Positions 25,264 through 34,054 of a DNA stretch of 64,000 bases are shown one piece after another. The number at the start of each line of letters is the position of its first letter. The first letter of the stretch is position 1. The notes under the pieces are model-generated. The model did no database searches. It saw only the letters and a list, made by a program, of their open reading frames with translations, and was not told where the DNA came from. The translations under genes were made by a program, and so were the position numbers. The DNA comes from Gallaecimonas sp045291545 (GTDB lineage: Bacteria; Pseudomonadota; Gammaproteobacteria; Enterobacterales; Gallaecimonadaceae), in NCBI RefSeq assembly GCF_045291545.1, contig NZ_CP149514.1, positions 806,001 through 870,000 on the forward strand. Reading direction: 5' to 3'.

Positions 25264-25865
25264 TACGCGTCATATTGGTACTGCTGTTGGCCGTTGTGGT
25301 CAGCTCTGTACCCTATCTCAATATTCCCTTTCTCTGGTTCACGACGCTGTTTCATGAGTCTGGCCATGCATTGACTACAGTACTCAGTGGTGGTCAGGTG
25401 CATAAGCTGGTGCTGCGTATGAATGGCAGTGGCTATTGCCTAAGCCAGGGGGGTGTGGCCTGGCTTATTGCTTTGGCTGGTTACCCGGCGGCCAGTCTCT
25501 GCGGGGCAGTGCTGTTACGGGCCAGTAGTCGGCGTCAACGCCGGCCATTACCCTGGTTGCTGTTGATGGCTTGGACCTTGCTGGCAATGCTGCTGTGGGC
25601 CCGCGACCCGCTGACTATCTTGCTGATGCTGTTGTGCCTGCCATTATTGTGGCTGGGGGGGCGTCAGCCGCCGCTGGGCTTGCTACTGGCGGCACTATTG
25701 ATTGTGAACGCCTTGTTGTCACCTTTTAATCTATTGTTCAGGGAACCTGGTGACAGTCTGATACTCTCAACTATGACTGGACTGCCCGCATGGCTGTATG
25801 TGCTGTTATGGCTGCTTGTTGGCCTGTTGTCACTACAGTGGGCGTTGAAAGGAGTAAAGCGATGA
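25260..25865 (+). CDS. Membrane protein with HESGH motif, M50B-like
   Basis: 201 residues, strongly hydrophobic, about six to seven membrane helices. Near the N-terminus LFHESGHALTTVLSGGQV resembles the zinc site of M50B-like membrane peptidases (HExGHAxxxxxxGGxV). I see no obvious second motif such as NxxPDG, so activity is uncertain. The start is TTG 25260, overlapping the preceding stop by 4 bases; the first in-frame ATG would remove the HESGH motif, so TTG is preferred. It is followed by an ATGA overlap with the Slp gene. Function unknown. Confidence 0.75.
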   Translation: MIRVILVLLLAVVVSSVPYLNIPFLWFTTLFHESGHALTTVLSGGQVHKLVLRMNGSGYCLSQGGVAWLIALAGYPAASLCGAVLLRASSRRQRRPLPWLLLMAWTLLAMLLWARDPLTILLMLLCLPLLWLGGRQPPLGLLLAALLIVNALLSPFNLLFREPGDSLILSTMTGLPAWLYVLLWLLVGLLSLQWALKGVKR

Positions 25866-26569
25866 AGTGGCATTACCTTTCGTTTCTGGGCCTGCTGATG
25901 CTGGCCGGCTGTGCAACCATGCCTCAGGAGCTGTCTGTTGCTCAAGGCACACCTCTGGCCGCTTATAGCCTGGCCAGGCAAGGTCAGGAAGTGGGCAAGA
26001 CTGCGCGCTGGGGTGGCGTGGTAGCCAAGGTCACCAACCTGAAAACCCGCACGCAGGTTGAGATTGTCTATGCGCCGCTAGACAGTAATGGCAAGCCTTC
26101 TCTTAATGATCCCAGCCCGGGCCGTTTCTACGCCTACATTCCCGGTTTTGTTGATCCGATGTCGATGCCTACGGGCTATTACATTACGGTCATCGGCACG
26201 GTACAGCCGGCAGAACTCGGTAAAGTTGGGGATTTCACTTACCATTATCCGGTGGTCAGTGTCAGTAACTTCAAACTGTGGGCGCCGCGCCAGCAAACTG
26301 ACGTTTATATTTCCCATCCGTACTGGCCTTACTGGGGTTATCCCTATGGTTACTGGGGTGACCCGTTCTTCTACAGTCCCATTTATTACCCGTCTTACCG
26401 GGTAAAAGTGAAGACGCATGTGGTTCCCAAGCCGGTTAATCCACCCCGCCAGGAACCTCCCCGTAAGGAGCAGCCGAAAACCCGGCCTACGCCGGTAAAG
26501 CCGGTACCTAAACCCTTACCGCCGCGTCGTCAGGACGAACCGCAAAACCGGCGCCATCAGTTGCGTTAA
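25862..26569 (+). CDS. Slp family outer-membrane lipoprotein
   Basis: 235 residues. Lipoprotein signal MKWHYLSFLGLLMLAGC with Cys17. The Slp domain follows, with ARWGGVVAKVTNLKTRTQVEIVY, NDPSPGRFYAYIPGFVDPM and the family ending YHYPVVSVSNFKLW. A Tyr/Trp/Gly/Pro stretch follows (about 157-180), then a Pro/Lys/Arg-rich tail. Slp is a stress or starvation-linked lipoprotein in E. coli. AAGGAG 8 bases upstream and the ATGA overlap fix the start at 25862. Confidence 0.9.
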   Translation: MKWHYLSFLGLLMLAGCATMPQELSVAQGTPLAAYSLARQGQEVGKTARWGGVVAKVTNLKTRTQVEIVYAPLDSNGKPSLNDPSPGRFYAYIPGFVDPMSMPTGYYITVIGTVQPAELGKVGDFTYHYPVVSVSNFKLWAPRQQTDVYISHPYWPYWGYPYGYWGDPFFYSPIYYPSYRVKVKTHVVPKPVNPPRQEPPRKEQPKTRPTPVKPVPKPLPPRRQDEPQNRRHQLR

Positions 26570-27399
26570 TGGAGGCGATGGACTTTGTGCTGCCAGACAT
26601 ACGCCTGGCAGCACTGACGGTTGGCCAGGGAACGCCGGTGTTGGCACTGCACGGCTGGATGGACAATGCCGCCAGCTTCGCACCATTAGCCCCTTATTGG
26701 CAGCATGGCCGGCTTATTGCGCTGGATTTACCCGGCCATGGCCATAGCGGCCACCGCAGTGGCGGCTATTTCTTTGTCGATTACCTTTATGAGATTTGGC
26801 AGGTAACGGAGCAATTGGCCGAACCGGTACATTTGCTGGGGCATTCGATGGGGGCAATGCTGGCCAGTTGTTTTGCCGGTCTTTATCCCGAACGGGTACG
26901 CAGTTTGCAGTTGCTCGATGGTTTGCTCCCTATCACCGAACGGCAAAGCCAGGCAGCAACTACTCTGCGGCAGGCTATTGCCAGCCGGCACCAGCAAGCA
27001 TTACGGCCTGCACGTATTTACCCGGATCGTCAGACCATGGCCAAAGCCCGAGCGGCAGGCTCTGATCTGCCGTTGGCGCAGGCGGCCTTGCTGGTTGAGC
27101 GAGCCAGTGAAGCCTGCCCCGGAGGCTACCGCTGGCGAGCCGACCCGAAGTTGAAAACCACATCTATGGTTCGACTCAGTCCCGGCCAGCGTGAAAGCCT
27201 GCTGGCCGGGTTGTCTTGCCCGGTTTATGCCTACTTGGGCCGGCGCGGTTTCTATGCCAACGATGAGCCGGAACGGGCACGGCAGCTGAGCGCCCTGAAG
27301 GTGCGTCAGCACCACTGGTTGGATGGGGGCCACCACCTGCATATGGAGCAGCCGGAAGCACTGGTCAGACTGGTTGGTGAAGTGTTAACGTTGACGTGA
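26569..27399 (+). CDS. Alpha/beta hydrolase
   Basis: 276 residues. LALHGWMDNAASF gives the oxyanion segment, DLPGHGHSGHRS follows, the nucleophile elbow is LLGHSMGAMLAS (about Ser92), and the catalytic His lies in WLDGGHHLHMEQPEAL. Resembles serine esterase/MhpC-type hydrolases; substrate unknown. The ATG at 26569 shares a base with the slp stop; ATG 26578, behind GGAGG, is an alternative but with spacing of only 2 bases. It ends the coupled run that begins at tsaB. Confidence 0.85.
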   Translation: MEAMDFVLPDIRLAALTVGQGTPVLALHGWMDNAASFAPLAPYWQHGRLIALDLPGHGHSGHRSGGYFFVDYLYEIWQVTEQLAEPVHLLGHSMGAMLASCFAGLYPERVRSLQLLDGLLPITERQSQAATTLRQAIASRHQQALRPARIYPDRQTMAKARAAGSDLPLAQAALLVERASEACPGGYRWRADPKLKTTSMVRLSPGQRESLLAGLSCPVYAYLGRRGFYANDEPERARQLSALKVRQHHWLDGGHHLHMEQPEALVRLVGEVLTLT

Positions 27400-27430
27400 A
27401 CTGCCCGTCTTGCCACTGCCCCTTGAGCAG

Positions 27431-27476
27431 CAGTGGTCACTGTGGGATGATGCGGCGGTTTTTCGAGTAATTACTC
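27431..27476. repeat. Two palindromes upstream of fadD
   Basis: CAGTGGTCACTG at 27431-27442 (arms of 5) and the perfect GAGTAATTACTC at 27465-27476. Both lie in the only long gap before fadD, in the place where FadR or another fatty-acid regulator might bind. Neither is a good match to the E. coli FadR consensus, so this is a lead only. Confidence 0.35.
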
Positions 27477-27554
27477 AAATTTATCAGTGTCAGGACGCAG
27501 ACCTGAATAACAACAAAAGAAAAGACCGGGATGGCAACCGGGAGGAGATTTTTC

Positions 27555-29234
27555 GTGGACAAAGTTTGGCTCAATAGCTATCCGGAAGACGTACCCGCCA
27601 CTATCAACCCAGATCATTACGCCTCCCTGATCGATATCATGGAGGAAGCCTGCGGCAACTTCGGTGACCACCCGGCTTTTGTCAATATGGGCAAAGAGCT
27701 GAGCTATGCCGAACTGGATGAGAAAAGCCGCCAGTTTGCTGCCTATTTGCAACAAGAGCTGAAGTTACCCAGGGGAGCGCGGGTGGCACTGATGATGCCT
27801 AACCTGCTGCAGTACCCGGTAGCTTTGTTTGGTGTTTTGCGGGCCGGCATGATTGTGGTGAATGTGAATCCGCTTTACACCCCCCGTGAATTACAGCACC
27901 AGTTACAGGACGCGGGTTGTGAAGCCATTGTTATTGTTGCCAATTTTGCCAGCACTCTGGAAAAAGTGGTCGCGCAGACACCGGTTAAGCATGTGATCCT
28001 CACCAAGCTCGGTGACATGCTGGGGCAACCCAAGCGAACCCTGGTGAATATGGTCGTCAAGTACATCAAGAAGATGGTGCCTAAATACGAACTGCCTCAT
28101 GCCACCAGTTTTCGCAAAGTGTTGCGCCGCGGTCGTGAATTGTCTTATCAGCGGCCGGATATCAGCGGCAGTGATCTGGCCTTTTTGCAGTACACCGGCG
28201 GTACCACTGGGGTATCTAAAGGTGCCATGCTGACGCACCGTAATATGGTGGCAAATCTGGAGCAGGTCACGGCCATTGTTGGGCCCTTGCTGGAGCCGGG
28301 CAAAGAACTGATTGTCACCGCCTTGCCGCTCTATCATATCTTCGCCCTGACGGCGAACTGTCTGACCTTCATGAAATACGGCGGCAAAAACCTGCTGATC
28401 ACCAACCCCCGTGATATTCCGGGGTTTGTCAAAGAACTGAGTAAGTACCCGTTCACGGCGATCACGGCAGTCAATACACTGTTTAATGCGCTGCTCAATC
28501 ACGAAGACTTTGCCAAGCTGGACTTCAGCCCATTAAAACTGGCGCTAGGAGGCGGCATGGCGGTACAACGGCCGGTCGCGGAACGCTGGCAGAAAGTTAC
28601 CGGCCACCCGCTACTGGAAGGCTATGGTCTGACAGAGTGTGCGCCGCTGGTCAGTGTGAACCCCTATAACACCCAAGGCTACACCGGGAATATTGGCTTG
28701 CCGGCACCGAGCACCGATATCCGCCTGGTTGATACCGAAAGTGGTCAAGATGTCACCCATACGGGGGAACCGGGTGAAATGTGGGTGAAAGGCCCGCAAG
28801 TCATGGACGGTTACTGGAACCGCCCGGAAGCGACGGCCAAGAGCCTGCAAGATGGCTGGTTTGCCACCGGTGATATTGCGGTTATGGATGATAAGGGCTA
28901 TTTCCGTATTGTTGACCGTAAAAAAGACATGATCCTGGTGTCCGGCTTCAACGTCTTCCCCAACGAGATCGAGGAAGTGGTGGCCATGCACCCGAAAGTG
29001 GTGGAAGTGGCTGCAGTGGGCCTAGCAGATGAGCATTCTGGTGAAGTGGTGAAAATTTTTGTGGTTCGCAAAGATAACAGCGTCACCGAAGGCGACCTTA
29101 TCAAGCATTGCCGTAAGCACCTGACTGGCTACAAGGTACCAAAAGCAGTGGAGTTTCGTGACGAGCTGCCGAAAACCAACGTCGGGAAAATTTTGCGCCG
29201 TGCCTTGCGCGATGAGCAAAGCCAGGCACAATAA
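27555..29234 (+). CDS. fadD: Long-chain fatty acid-CoA ligase FadD
   Basis: Activates imported long-chain fatty acids to acyl-CoA at the inner membrane. 559 residues, E. coli 561. Signatures: FLQYTGGTTGVSKGAMLTHRN (AMP-binding P-loop), LEGYGLTECAPLVSVNP, DGWFATGDIAVMD, and the C-terminal FRIVDRKKDMILVSGFNVFP and PKTNVGKILRR. The start is GTG 27555, which gives MDKVWLNSYPEDVP like E. coli MKKVWLNRYP, and GGAGGAG lies 7 bases upstream. A longer frame from 27531 adds residues that cover this site and is rejected. Its regulator fadR is also in this window. Confidence 0.97.
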   Translation: MDKVWLNSYPEDVPATINPDHYASLIDIMEEACGNFGDHPAFVNMGKELSYAELDEKSRQFAAYLQQELKLPRGARVALMMPNLLQYPVALFGVLRAGMIVVNVNPLYTPRELQHQLQDAGCEAIVIVANFASTLEKVVAQTPVKHVILTKLGDMLGQPKRTLVNMVVKYIKKMVPKYELPHATSFRKVLRRGRELSYQRPDISGSDLAFLQYTGGTTGVSKGAMLTHRNMVANLEQVTAIVGPLLEPGKELIVTALPLYHIFALTANCLTFMKYGGKNLLITNPRDIPGFVKELSKYPFTAITAVNTLFNALLNHEDFAKLDFSPLKLALGGGMAVQRPVAERWQKVTGHPLLEGYGLTECAPLVSVNPYNTQGYTGNIGLPAPSTDIRLVDTESGQDVTHTGEPGEMWVKGPQVMDGYWNRPEATAKSLQDGWFATGDIAVMDDKGYFRIVDRKKDMILVSGFNVFPNEIEEVVAMHPKVVEVAAVGLADEHSGEVVKIFVVRKDNSVTEGDLIKHCRKHLTGYKVPKAVEFRDELPKTNVGKILRRALRDEQSQAQ

Positions 29235-29248
29235 GCGGATACTGATGA

Positions 29249-29278
29249 AAAACGCCGGCGTGATGCCGGCGTTTTGTT
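29249..29278 (+). terminator. Probable terminator after fadD
   Basis: AAAACGCCGGC (29249-29259) pairs with GCCGGCGTTTT (29265-29275), loop GTGAT. The T tract is short, so it may be partly read through into rnd. Confidence 0.75.
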
Positions 29279-29290
29279 AAGGAGCACTTT

Positions 29291-30382
29291 TTGCAGGTTG
29301 AGATGATCACCACCGAGGCGGAGCTGGCGCAATGCCTAAGCAGTCTCGATAGCCAAGCGCCATTATGCCTGGATACCGAATTTATGCGGGTCCGAACCTA
29401 CTACCCGACCCTAGCCTTGCTGCAAATCACCACTGGTGACGAGGTCTTTTTAATTGACCCATTGCACGTGACCGAGCTGGCGCCTCTTTGGCAACGATTA
29501 TCCGGCCCGCAACTCAAGGTGCTGCATGCCTGCGGTGAAGATCTGGATGTTCTGCCCAAACCGCTACTGCCGTTGTTTGATACGCAGATTGCCGCAGCCT
29601 TGGCCGGTTGGGGTATGTCGCTGGGCTATGCCGCGCTGGTCGAAAAGCACCATGGCGTCACTTTGGATAAAGGCCAGTCACGCACTGACTGGCTGCAACG
29701 GCCATTAACGCCAGCCCAGCAGCAATACTGCGTCAATGATGTTCTGTATTTGCCGGCGCTACACCAGGAACTGGCTGAGCGCCTGGACGCGCTGGGCCGG
29801 CGCAGCTGGCTGGACGAAGAGTGCCAACGGCAGGTACAAAGCCGCGGCCGGGCGTCAGAGCCGGCCAGTGCCTATCTGGATATCAAAAATGCCTGGCAAC
29901 TCAAGCCGCAGGGGCTGGCGGTGTTGCGTGAACTGGCGGCCTGGCGGCTGGCCGAGGCGCAGCGGCGCAATCTGGCCCTGAACTTTGTGGTGCGTGAAGA
30001 ACACCTGTGGGCTATTGCCAAGCAACAAAGCAGCCGCAGCGCGGACATTCGTGCGGTGCTGGCGCCAGCCGAGTGGCGCCACCATGGTGAGCAGTTGCGT
30101 ACTTTGGTGGAAAAAGCCCTGGCACAGCCAGAATCACAATGGCCAGAGGCTATTGAACGGCTCATTGACCAGCCTGATTACAAGCGCCGACTGGCCGAGG
30201 CCAAAGATAAAATTGCCAGCGTTGCCAGCCGTGTAGCGTTACCGGAGGCGTTTATCGGTTCGAAAAAGCTGATTAATGAGTGGTATCGCTATCAGTTTAT
30301 GCTGACAGAGCAGCAGCGCGCAGCCAGCCCCTTGCCGGTACTGCAAAGTGGCTGGCGGTTGGCGCTGCTTGGGTCACTTTAA
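29291..30382 (+). CDS. rnd: Ribonuclease D
   Basis: 3'-5' exoribonuclease for tRNA and small RNA maturation, 363 residues. DEDDy exonuclease residues: LCLDTEF (Asp-Glu), HACGEDLDVL (Asp) and YCVNDVLYLPAL (Tyr, Asp). Two HRDC-type helical regions follow. The start is TTG 29291, giving MQVEMITT, which lines up with E. coli MNYQMITT. E. coli rnd also starts with UUG after a U-rich spacer, and here AAGGAG-CAC-TTT-TTG has the same look. ATG 29303 is a downstream alternative. Ends with a 4-base overlap with the convergent MFS gene. Confidence 0.95.
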   Translation: MQVEMITTEAELAQCLSSLDSQAPLCLDTEFMRVRTYYPTLALLQITTGDEVFLIDPLHVTELAPLWQRLSGPQLKVLHACGEDLDVLPKPLLPLFDTQIAAALAGWGMSLGYAALVEKHHGVTLDKGQSRTDWLQRPLTPAQQQYCVNDVLYLPALHQELAERLDALGRRSWLDEECQRQVQSRGRASEPASAYLDIKNAWQLKPQGLAVLRELAAWRLAEAQRRNLALNFVVREEHLWAIAKQQSSRSADIRAVLAPAEWRHHGEQLRTLVEKALAQPESQWPEAIERLIDQPDYKRRLAEAKDKIASVASRVALPEAFIGSKKLINEWYRYQFMLTEQQRAASPLPVLQSGWRLALLGSL

Positions 30383-31620
30383 AGGCGTTGTAACTGGGCA
30401 CGAAAGCGGTTCAGTGACACCAGCAATACGGCCAGTGGCAACAAAGACAGGTAAAACGCTATCTGTCCGTTAAAGGCTGCAAATACATGGCCGGTAATAA
30501 AGCTGCCGGTGGTGCCGCCCAATGCCGAGAACACCACAATCAGACCTGTCATCGGCGCCTGCTGTGAAGGTTGCAACGACGACAACATGACCGAGTTTAT
30601 AGCCGGGTAAATCGGCGCCATAAAAAGGCCAATCAGTGGCAGCAAAAAGGCCGCCAGTGGTGCATCAGCCCAGCTGTTGCTGGCCATGGCGGCGATATTA
30701 CGGGTCATCGGCAAGGTCAGCACTACCAACAGGGCCATGGCCAATAGGCAGACATTCAGCACCGGGTACCAGTTAAAACGCTGCAACAGCCGGCCTGCTG
30801 ACAGCCGGCCAATGGCCAGGCTGGCGGCGAAAATACTGGTGGCCTGAACACTCATTGCCGGCGGCAGCTTGAGGATCTGATTATTGAACGTTGGCAGCCA
30901 GGTGCCGATGCTTTGTTCCAGCAGCACGTACAAAAAAGCAGAGAGAATAAACACCAGCACCAGTGGCCGAATGGCCAGACGCAGCATGTCGGTAAAATCT
31001 TGCCAGTGGCTCTGAGTGCTGTCGCTGACTGGTATCGGCAGTGATAAACGGCTGAGTAAAACTAAATTGACTACACATAGCCCTGCTAACAGCCAGTAAA
31101 CACCGAGCCAGCCATTGCCGGTTTCATCGACAAAAGCACTGAACAGCCAGTAACCGGCCAGTACCCCTACCATAAAGAAGCCTTCAATGGTGTTCATCAG
31201 TGCCGCATGGCCCTTACGGTCATCGGTCAGTAGGCCAACCGATGCATACACTGACACCTTCACCAGCGCGAAGCCGACACCGATGCACAAAAATAGCAGC
31301 TTGGTGGTCCAGAAACTGGGCAACAGAGGCATGGCTACCGCCGCCAGTGCCACCAGTACCAAAGCTGACATCATGGCAATTTTGTAACCGATGCGCGGGA
31401 GCAGTGACGCCACCAGAAACGACACCACCGCAATGGGCAGATCCTTGAAGCCTTCCAGTACACTGGCCTGCTGTTTGGTCACACCGTAGTGGCTGATCAC
31501 CTGCATGATCACGGTGCCAACGCTGTTCAGCAAAATGGCAAAAATCACGTAGGTCAGAATGAGCGACAGCGCCAGCAGGCGCTTATTCGGAGCTTTTGAA
31601 AGGGTGGCGGTAGGCTGCAT
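30379..31620 (-). CDS. MFS transporter, probable alpha-glucoside permease
   Basis: Inner-membrane major facilitator protein, 413 residues, 12 hydrophobic segments in two halves with a central loop near residues 195-210. RIGYKIAMM and GRLSAGRLLQR are MFS-like cytosolic loops. The family resembles sugar permeases of the FucP/GlcP type in having PLIGLFMAPIYPAINSVMLS. It is divergent from the GH65 phosphorylase gene, and the shared intergenic region carries the LacI-type operator, so a maltose-like substrate is inferred from context. No strong ribosome site is visible before the ATG. Confidence 0.87.
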   Translation of the reverse strand: MQPTATLSKAPNKRLLALSLILTYVIFAILLNSVGTVIMQVISHYGVTKQQASVLEGFKDLPIAVVSFLVASLLPRIGYKIAMMSALVLVALAAVAMPLLPSFWTTKLLFLCIGVGFALVKVSVYASVGLLTDDRKGHAALMNTIEGFFMVGVLAGYWLFSAFVDETGNGWLGVYWLLAGLCVVNLVLLSRLSLPIPVSDSTQSHWQDFTDMLRLAIRPLVLVFILSAFLYVLLEQSIGTWLPTFNNQILKLPPAMSVQATSIFAASLAIGRLSAGRLLQRFNWYPVLNVCLLAMALLVVLTLPMTRNIAAMASNSWADAPLAAFLLPLIGLFMAPIYPAINSVMLSSLQPSQQAPMTGLIVVFSALGGTTGSFITGHVFAAFNGQIAFYLSLLPLAVLLVSLNRFRAQLQRL

Positions 31621-31652
31621 AGTTGTCGTTTACGTTAACAGAGTCCTTCGGC

Positions 31653-31702
31653 AGTGTACCGTTTTATTTCCGCATTGCAATCGATTGCAAAAGCGGTAAG
31701 AT
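31653..31702. promoter_or_regulatory. LacI-type operator with two divergent promoters (MFS / GH65)
   Basis: The perfect palindrome TTGCAATCGATTGCAA lies at 31675-31690. Its left TTGCAA (31675-31680) can be the -35 of a plus promoter with -10 TAAGAT at 31697-31702 (spacer 16). On the minus strand the same six bases also read TTGCAA and pair with -10 TACACT (31658-31653, spacer 16). Repressor binding would block both. The same 16-mer recurs at 35732-35747 near the lacI gene. Confidence 0.8.
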
Positions 31703-31738
31703 GCCTGCAGTTGTTTTGTCAGCCAAGGCTTTCTTTTC

Positions 31739-34054
31739 ATGCAAGACGCTATCGCGCCGCTTTTTCCCACCCAACCCTGGAGCCTGTCGATTGACCGGCT
31801 GGATCCCCAGCAGCAGATGCTGGTGGAAACCTTACTGTCGCTGGCCAATGGTTATATTGGTACGCGAGGCACCTTTGAAGAACCCTTAGATGGGCAGATC
31901 GCCAGTTGTGAAGGTACCTATCTGAACGGTGTCTATCAGCGTGAACCCATTACCTATGGTGAAAGTGCCTACGGTTTTGCCAGCCACAATCAAAAGATGC
32001 TGCAAGTGCCCAATGGCAAGCGGCTGGAGTTGCTGGCCGATGGGGAGCTGCTGCAGGCTTCAGAGCAGCAGCCAGGTCAGCGGGTGCTGGATATGAAAAA
32101 CGGGGTACTGATCCGGCGCCAGCAATTCATCACCGCCAATGGCCAGCGTTTGTCCTTGGTGAGCCGTCGTTTTGTTTCACTGGCTGACAGCCAGCTGATG
32201 GCGATTGACTGGCAACTGACCGCTGACGATAGCGATATGACGGTGGAGCTGTGGTCCTGGCTGGATGCGGCCTACCGTTTTAATGTGAATAAAGATGACC
32301 CGCGGGTAGGGCAGCTGTCGATTGAAGATGCACTGAGCGTGCAGCAGGCGCAGCAACAAGACCGGCTGCAGTGGATGCAGCACAGCGTCAAAGGTACCGA
32401 TTTTCAGGTGGCCAGTGCCTGCCTGACCGAAGTCGATGGCGAGCTGGTTAGCCAGCGTAATATTGATGATAAGCAACTGGCACAGTGCTTTCGGTTAACG
32501 CTGCCGGCCGGTAAAACGGTACGGCTGACCAAGTGGGTGGCTTACGGCCATAGCGAGCACGGCCAAGCACCGGATATTGTCAGCTGGCTGAAAACGGCGG
32601 CCAGCAAAGGCTTTGCCTCGCAACTGGCGGCGCACCAGCAATGTTGGCAACAGTTCTGGGATGGCGCCGATCTTACCCTGGTGGGTGATGACGCCTTGCA
32701 GCAAGGACTGCGCTTTAACCAGTTTCATCTGTTCCAGTCAGCTGGCCGCAATGGCCGAGCCAGTATTGGCGCCAAAGGACTGACCGGTCATGGCTATGAT
32801 GGTCACTACTTCTGGGATTCAGAAATTTATGTGGTGCCGAGCCTGGCAATAAGCCAGCCAGCGGTTGCTCGCAAGATGCTGGAATACCGAATTCATACTT
32901 TGCCGGCAGCCCGCCAGCGGGCCAGAGAAATGTCCCATGACACTGGTGCCCTTTATGCCTGGCGCACCATCGGTGGTGAGGAATGTTCGGCATATTTTCC
33001 GGCTGGCACGGCCCAGTATCACATCAATGCGGCTGTGGCGTATGGTTTTAAAACCTACCTCACCGCCACCGGCGATCTGGATCTGCTGTGGCAAGGTGGT
33101 GCCGAGGTGGTGATGGAAACGGCCCGCTTATGGCGTCAGCTGGGGCACTTTAACCCACGCAAGGGTAATCAGTTCTGCATCGACGGTGTGACCGGGCCCG
33201 ATGAATACACCGCCATTGTCAGTAATAATTTCTACACCAATGCCATGGCTCGCATGCATTTGTCTTTTGCCGCCGAGCTGAGCCAGCGTCTGGCAGCAGA
33301 CAATCCGCTCGCCTGGCAGGAGCTGGTCGCGAAACTGGCCCTGACCGACGAGGAAGTGCGTGACTGGCAGTACACCGCCGAGCATATGTATTTGCCCTTT
33401 GATGACCAGCGCGGCATTCATAAGCAGGACGACAGCTTCCTTGATAAGGCGCCCTGGGATTTTGCCAATACGCCCAAAGATCATTACCCGCTACTGCTGC
33501 ACTATCACCCCCTGGTGATCTACCGCCATCAGGTACTCAAGCAGGCCGACGTAGTGCTGGCCATGTATCTGCTCGATGATGCCTTTAGTCGCGAACAGAA
33601 GGCCCGTAACCTGGCCTACTACGAGCCGCTGACGACCCATGACTCAACGCTGTCGTCCTGTATTCATGCCATTGAGTTTGCCGAAGTCGGGCAACTGGAA
33701 CGGGCTTATGCGTTCTTCTACGACACGGTGCGTATGGATCTCGACAACCACCATGGCAATACCGAATACGGTGTCCACATCGCCTGTATGGCGGGGTCCC
33801 TGGCGTCGGTGGTTAACGGCTTTGGTGGCTTACGGTTACGCGCTGACGGCCCGCACTTTCATCCACGGCTGCCGGCACAATGGCAGCAACTGACCTTTAA
33901 AGTGCACTATGCCGGCCGGGTGATCCGCTTCAGTGCCGAGGGCGACAAAGCCAGCTATCAGCTGGTCAGTGGTCAGCCTCTGACGGTCTTCCATCATGGC
34001 CAGCCGTTGGCGCTGGACGCGCAACCTGTCACTTTGCCACTGGAGGCGAAATAA
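31739..34054 (+). CDS. GH65 disaccharide phosphorylase, probably maltose phosphorylase
   Basis: Cleaves an alpha-linked glucose disaccharide with inorganic phosphate to glucose and beta-glucose 1-phosphate. 771 residues with the GH65 order: N-terminal beta-sandwich (LANGYIGTRGTFEE, EGTYLNGVY), linker, (alpha/alpha)6 barrel and small C-terminal sheet. The catalytic acid is Glu489 in DGVTGPDEY. RTIGGEECSAYFPAGTAQYHIN and YHPLVIYRHQVLKQADVV are conserved barrel segments. No signal peptide, so it is cytosolic. Maltose is the likeliest substrate, but trehalose, kojibiose or nigerose phosphorylases belong to the same family. pgmB starts on its stop codon. Confidence 0.9.
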   Translation: MQDAIAPLFPTQPWSLSIDRLDPQQQMLVETLLSLANGYIGTRGTFEEPLDGQIASCEGTYLNGVYQREPITYGESAYGFASHNQKMLQVPNGKRLELLADGELLQASEQQPGQRVLDMKNGVLIRRQQFITANGQRLSLVSRRFVSLADSQLMAIDWQLTADDSDMTVELWSWLDAAYRFNVNKDDPRVGQLSIEDALSVQQAQQQDRLQWMQHSVKGTDFQVASACLTEVDGELVSQRNIDDKQLAQCFRLTLPAGKTVRLTKWVAYGHSEHGQAPDIVSWLKTAASKGFASQLAAHQQCWQQFWDGADLTLVGDDALQQGLRFNQFHLFQSAGRNGRASIGAKGLTGHGYDGHYFWDSEIYVVPSLAISQPAVARKMLEYRIHTLPAARQRAREMSHDTGALYAWRTIGGEECSAYFPAGTAQYHINAAVAYGFKTYLTATGDLDLLWQGGAEVVMETARLWRQLGHFNPRKGNQFCIDGVTGPDEYTAIVSNNFYTNAMARMHLSFAAELSQRLAADNPLAWQELVAKLALTDEEVRDWQYTAEHMYLPFDDQRGIHKQDDSFLDKAPWDFANTPKDHYPLLLHYHPLVIYRHQVLKQADVVLAMYLLDDAFSREQKARNLAYYEPLTTHDSTLSSCIHAIEFAEVGQLERAYAFFYDTVRMDLDNHHGNTEYGVHIACMAGSLASVVNGFGGLRLRADGPHFHPRLPAQWQQLTFKVHYAGRVIRFSAEGDKASYQLVSGQPLTVFHHGQPLALDAQPVTLPLEAK

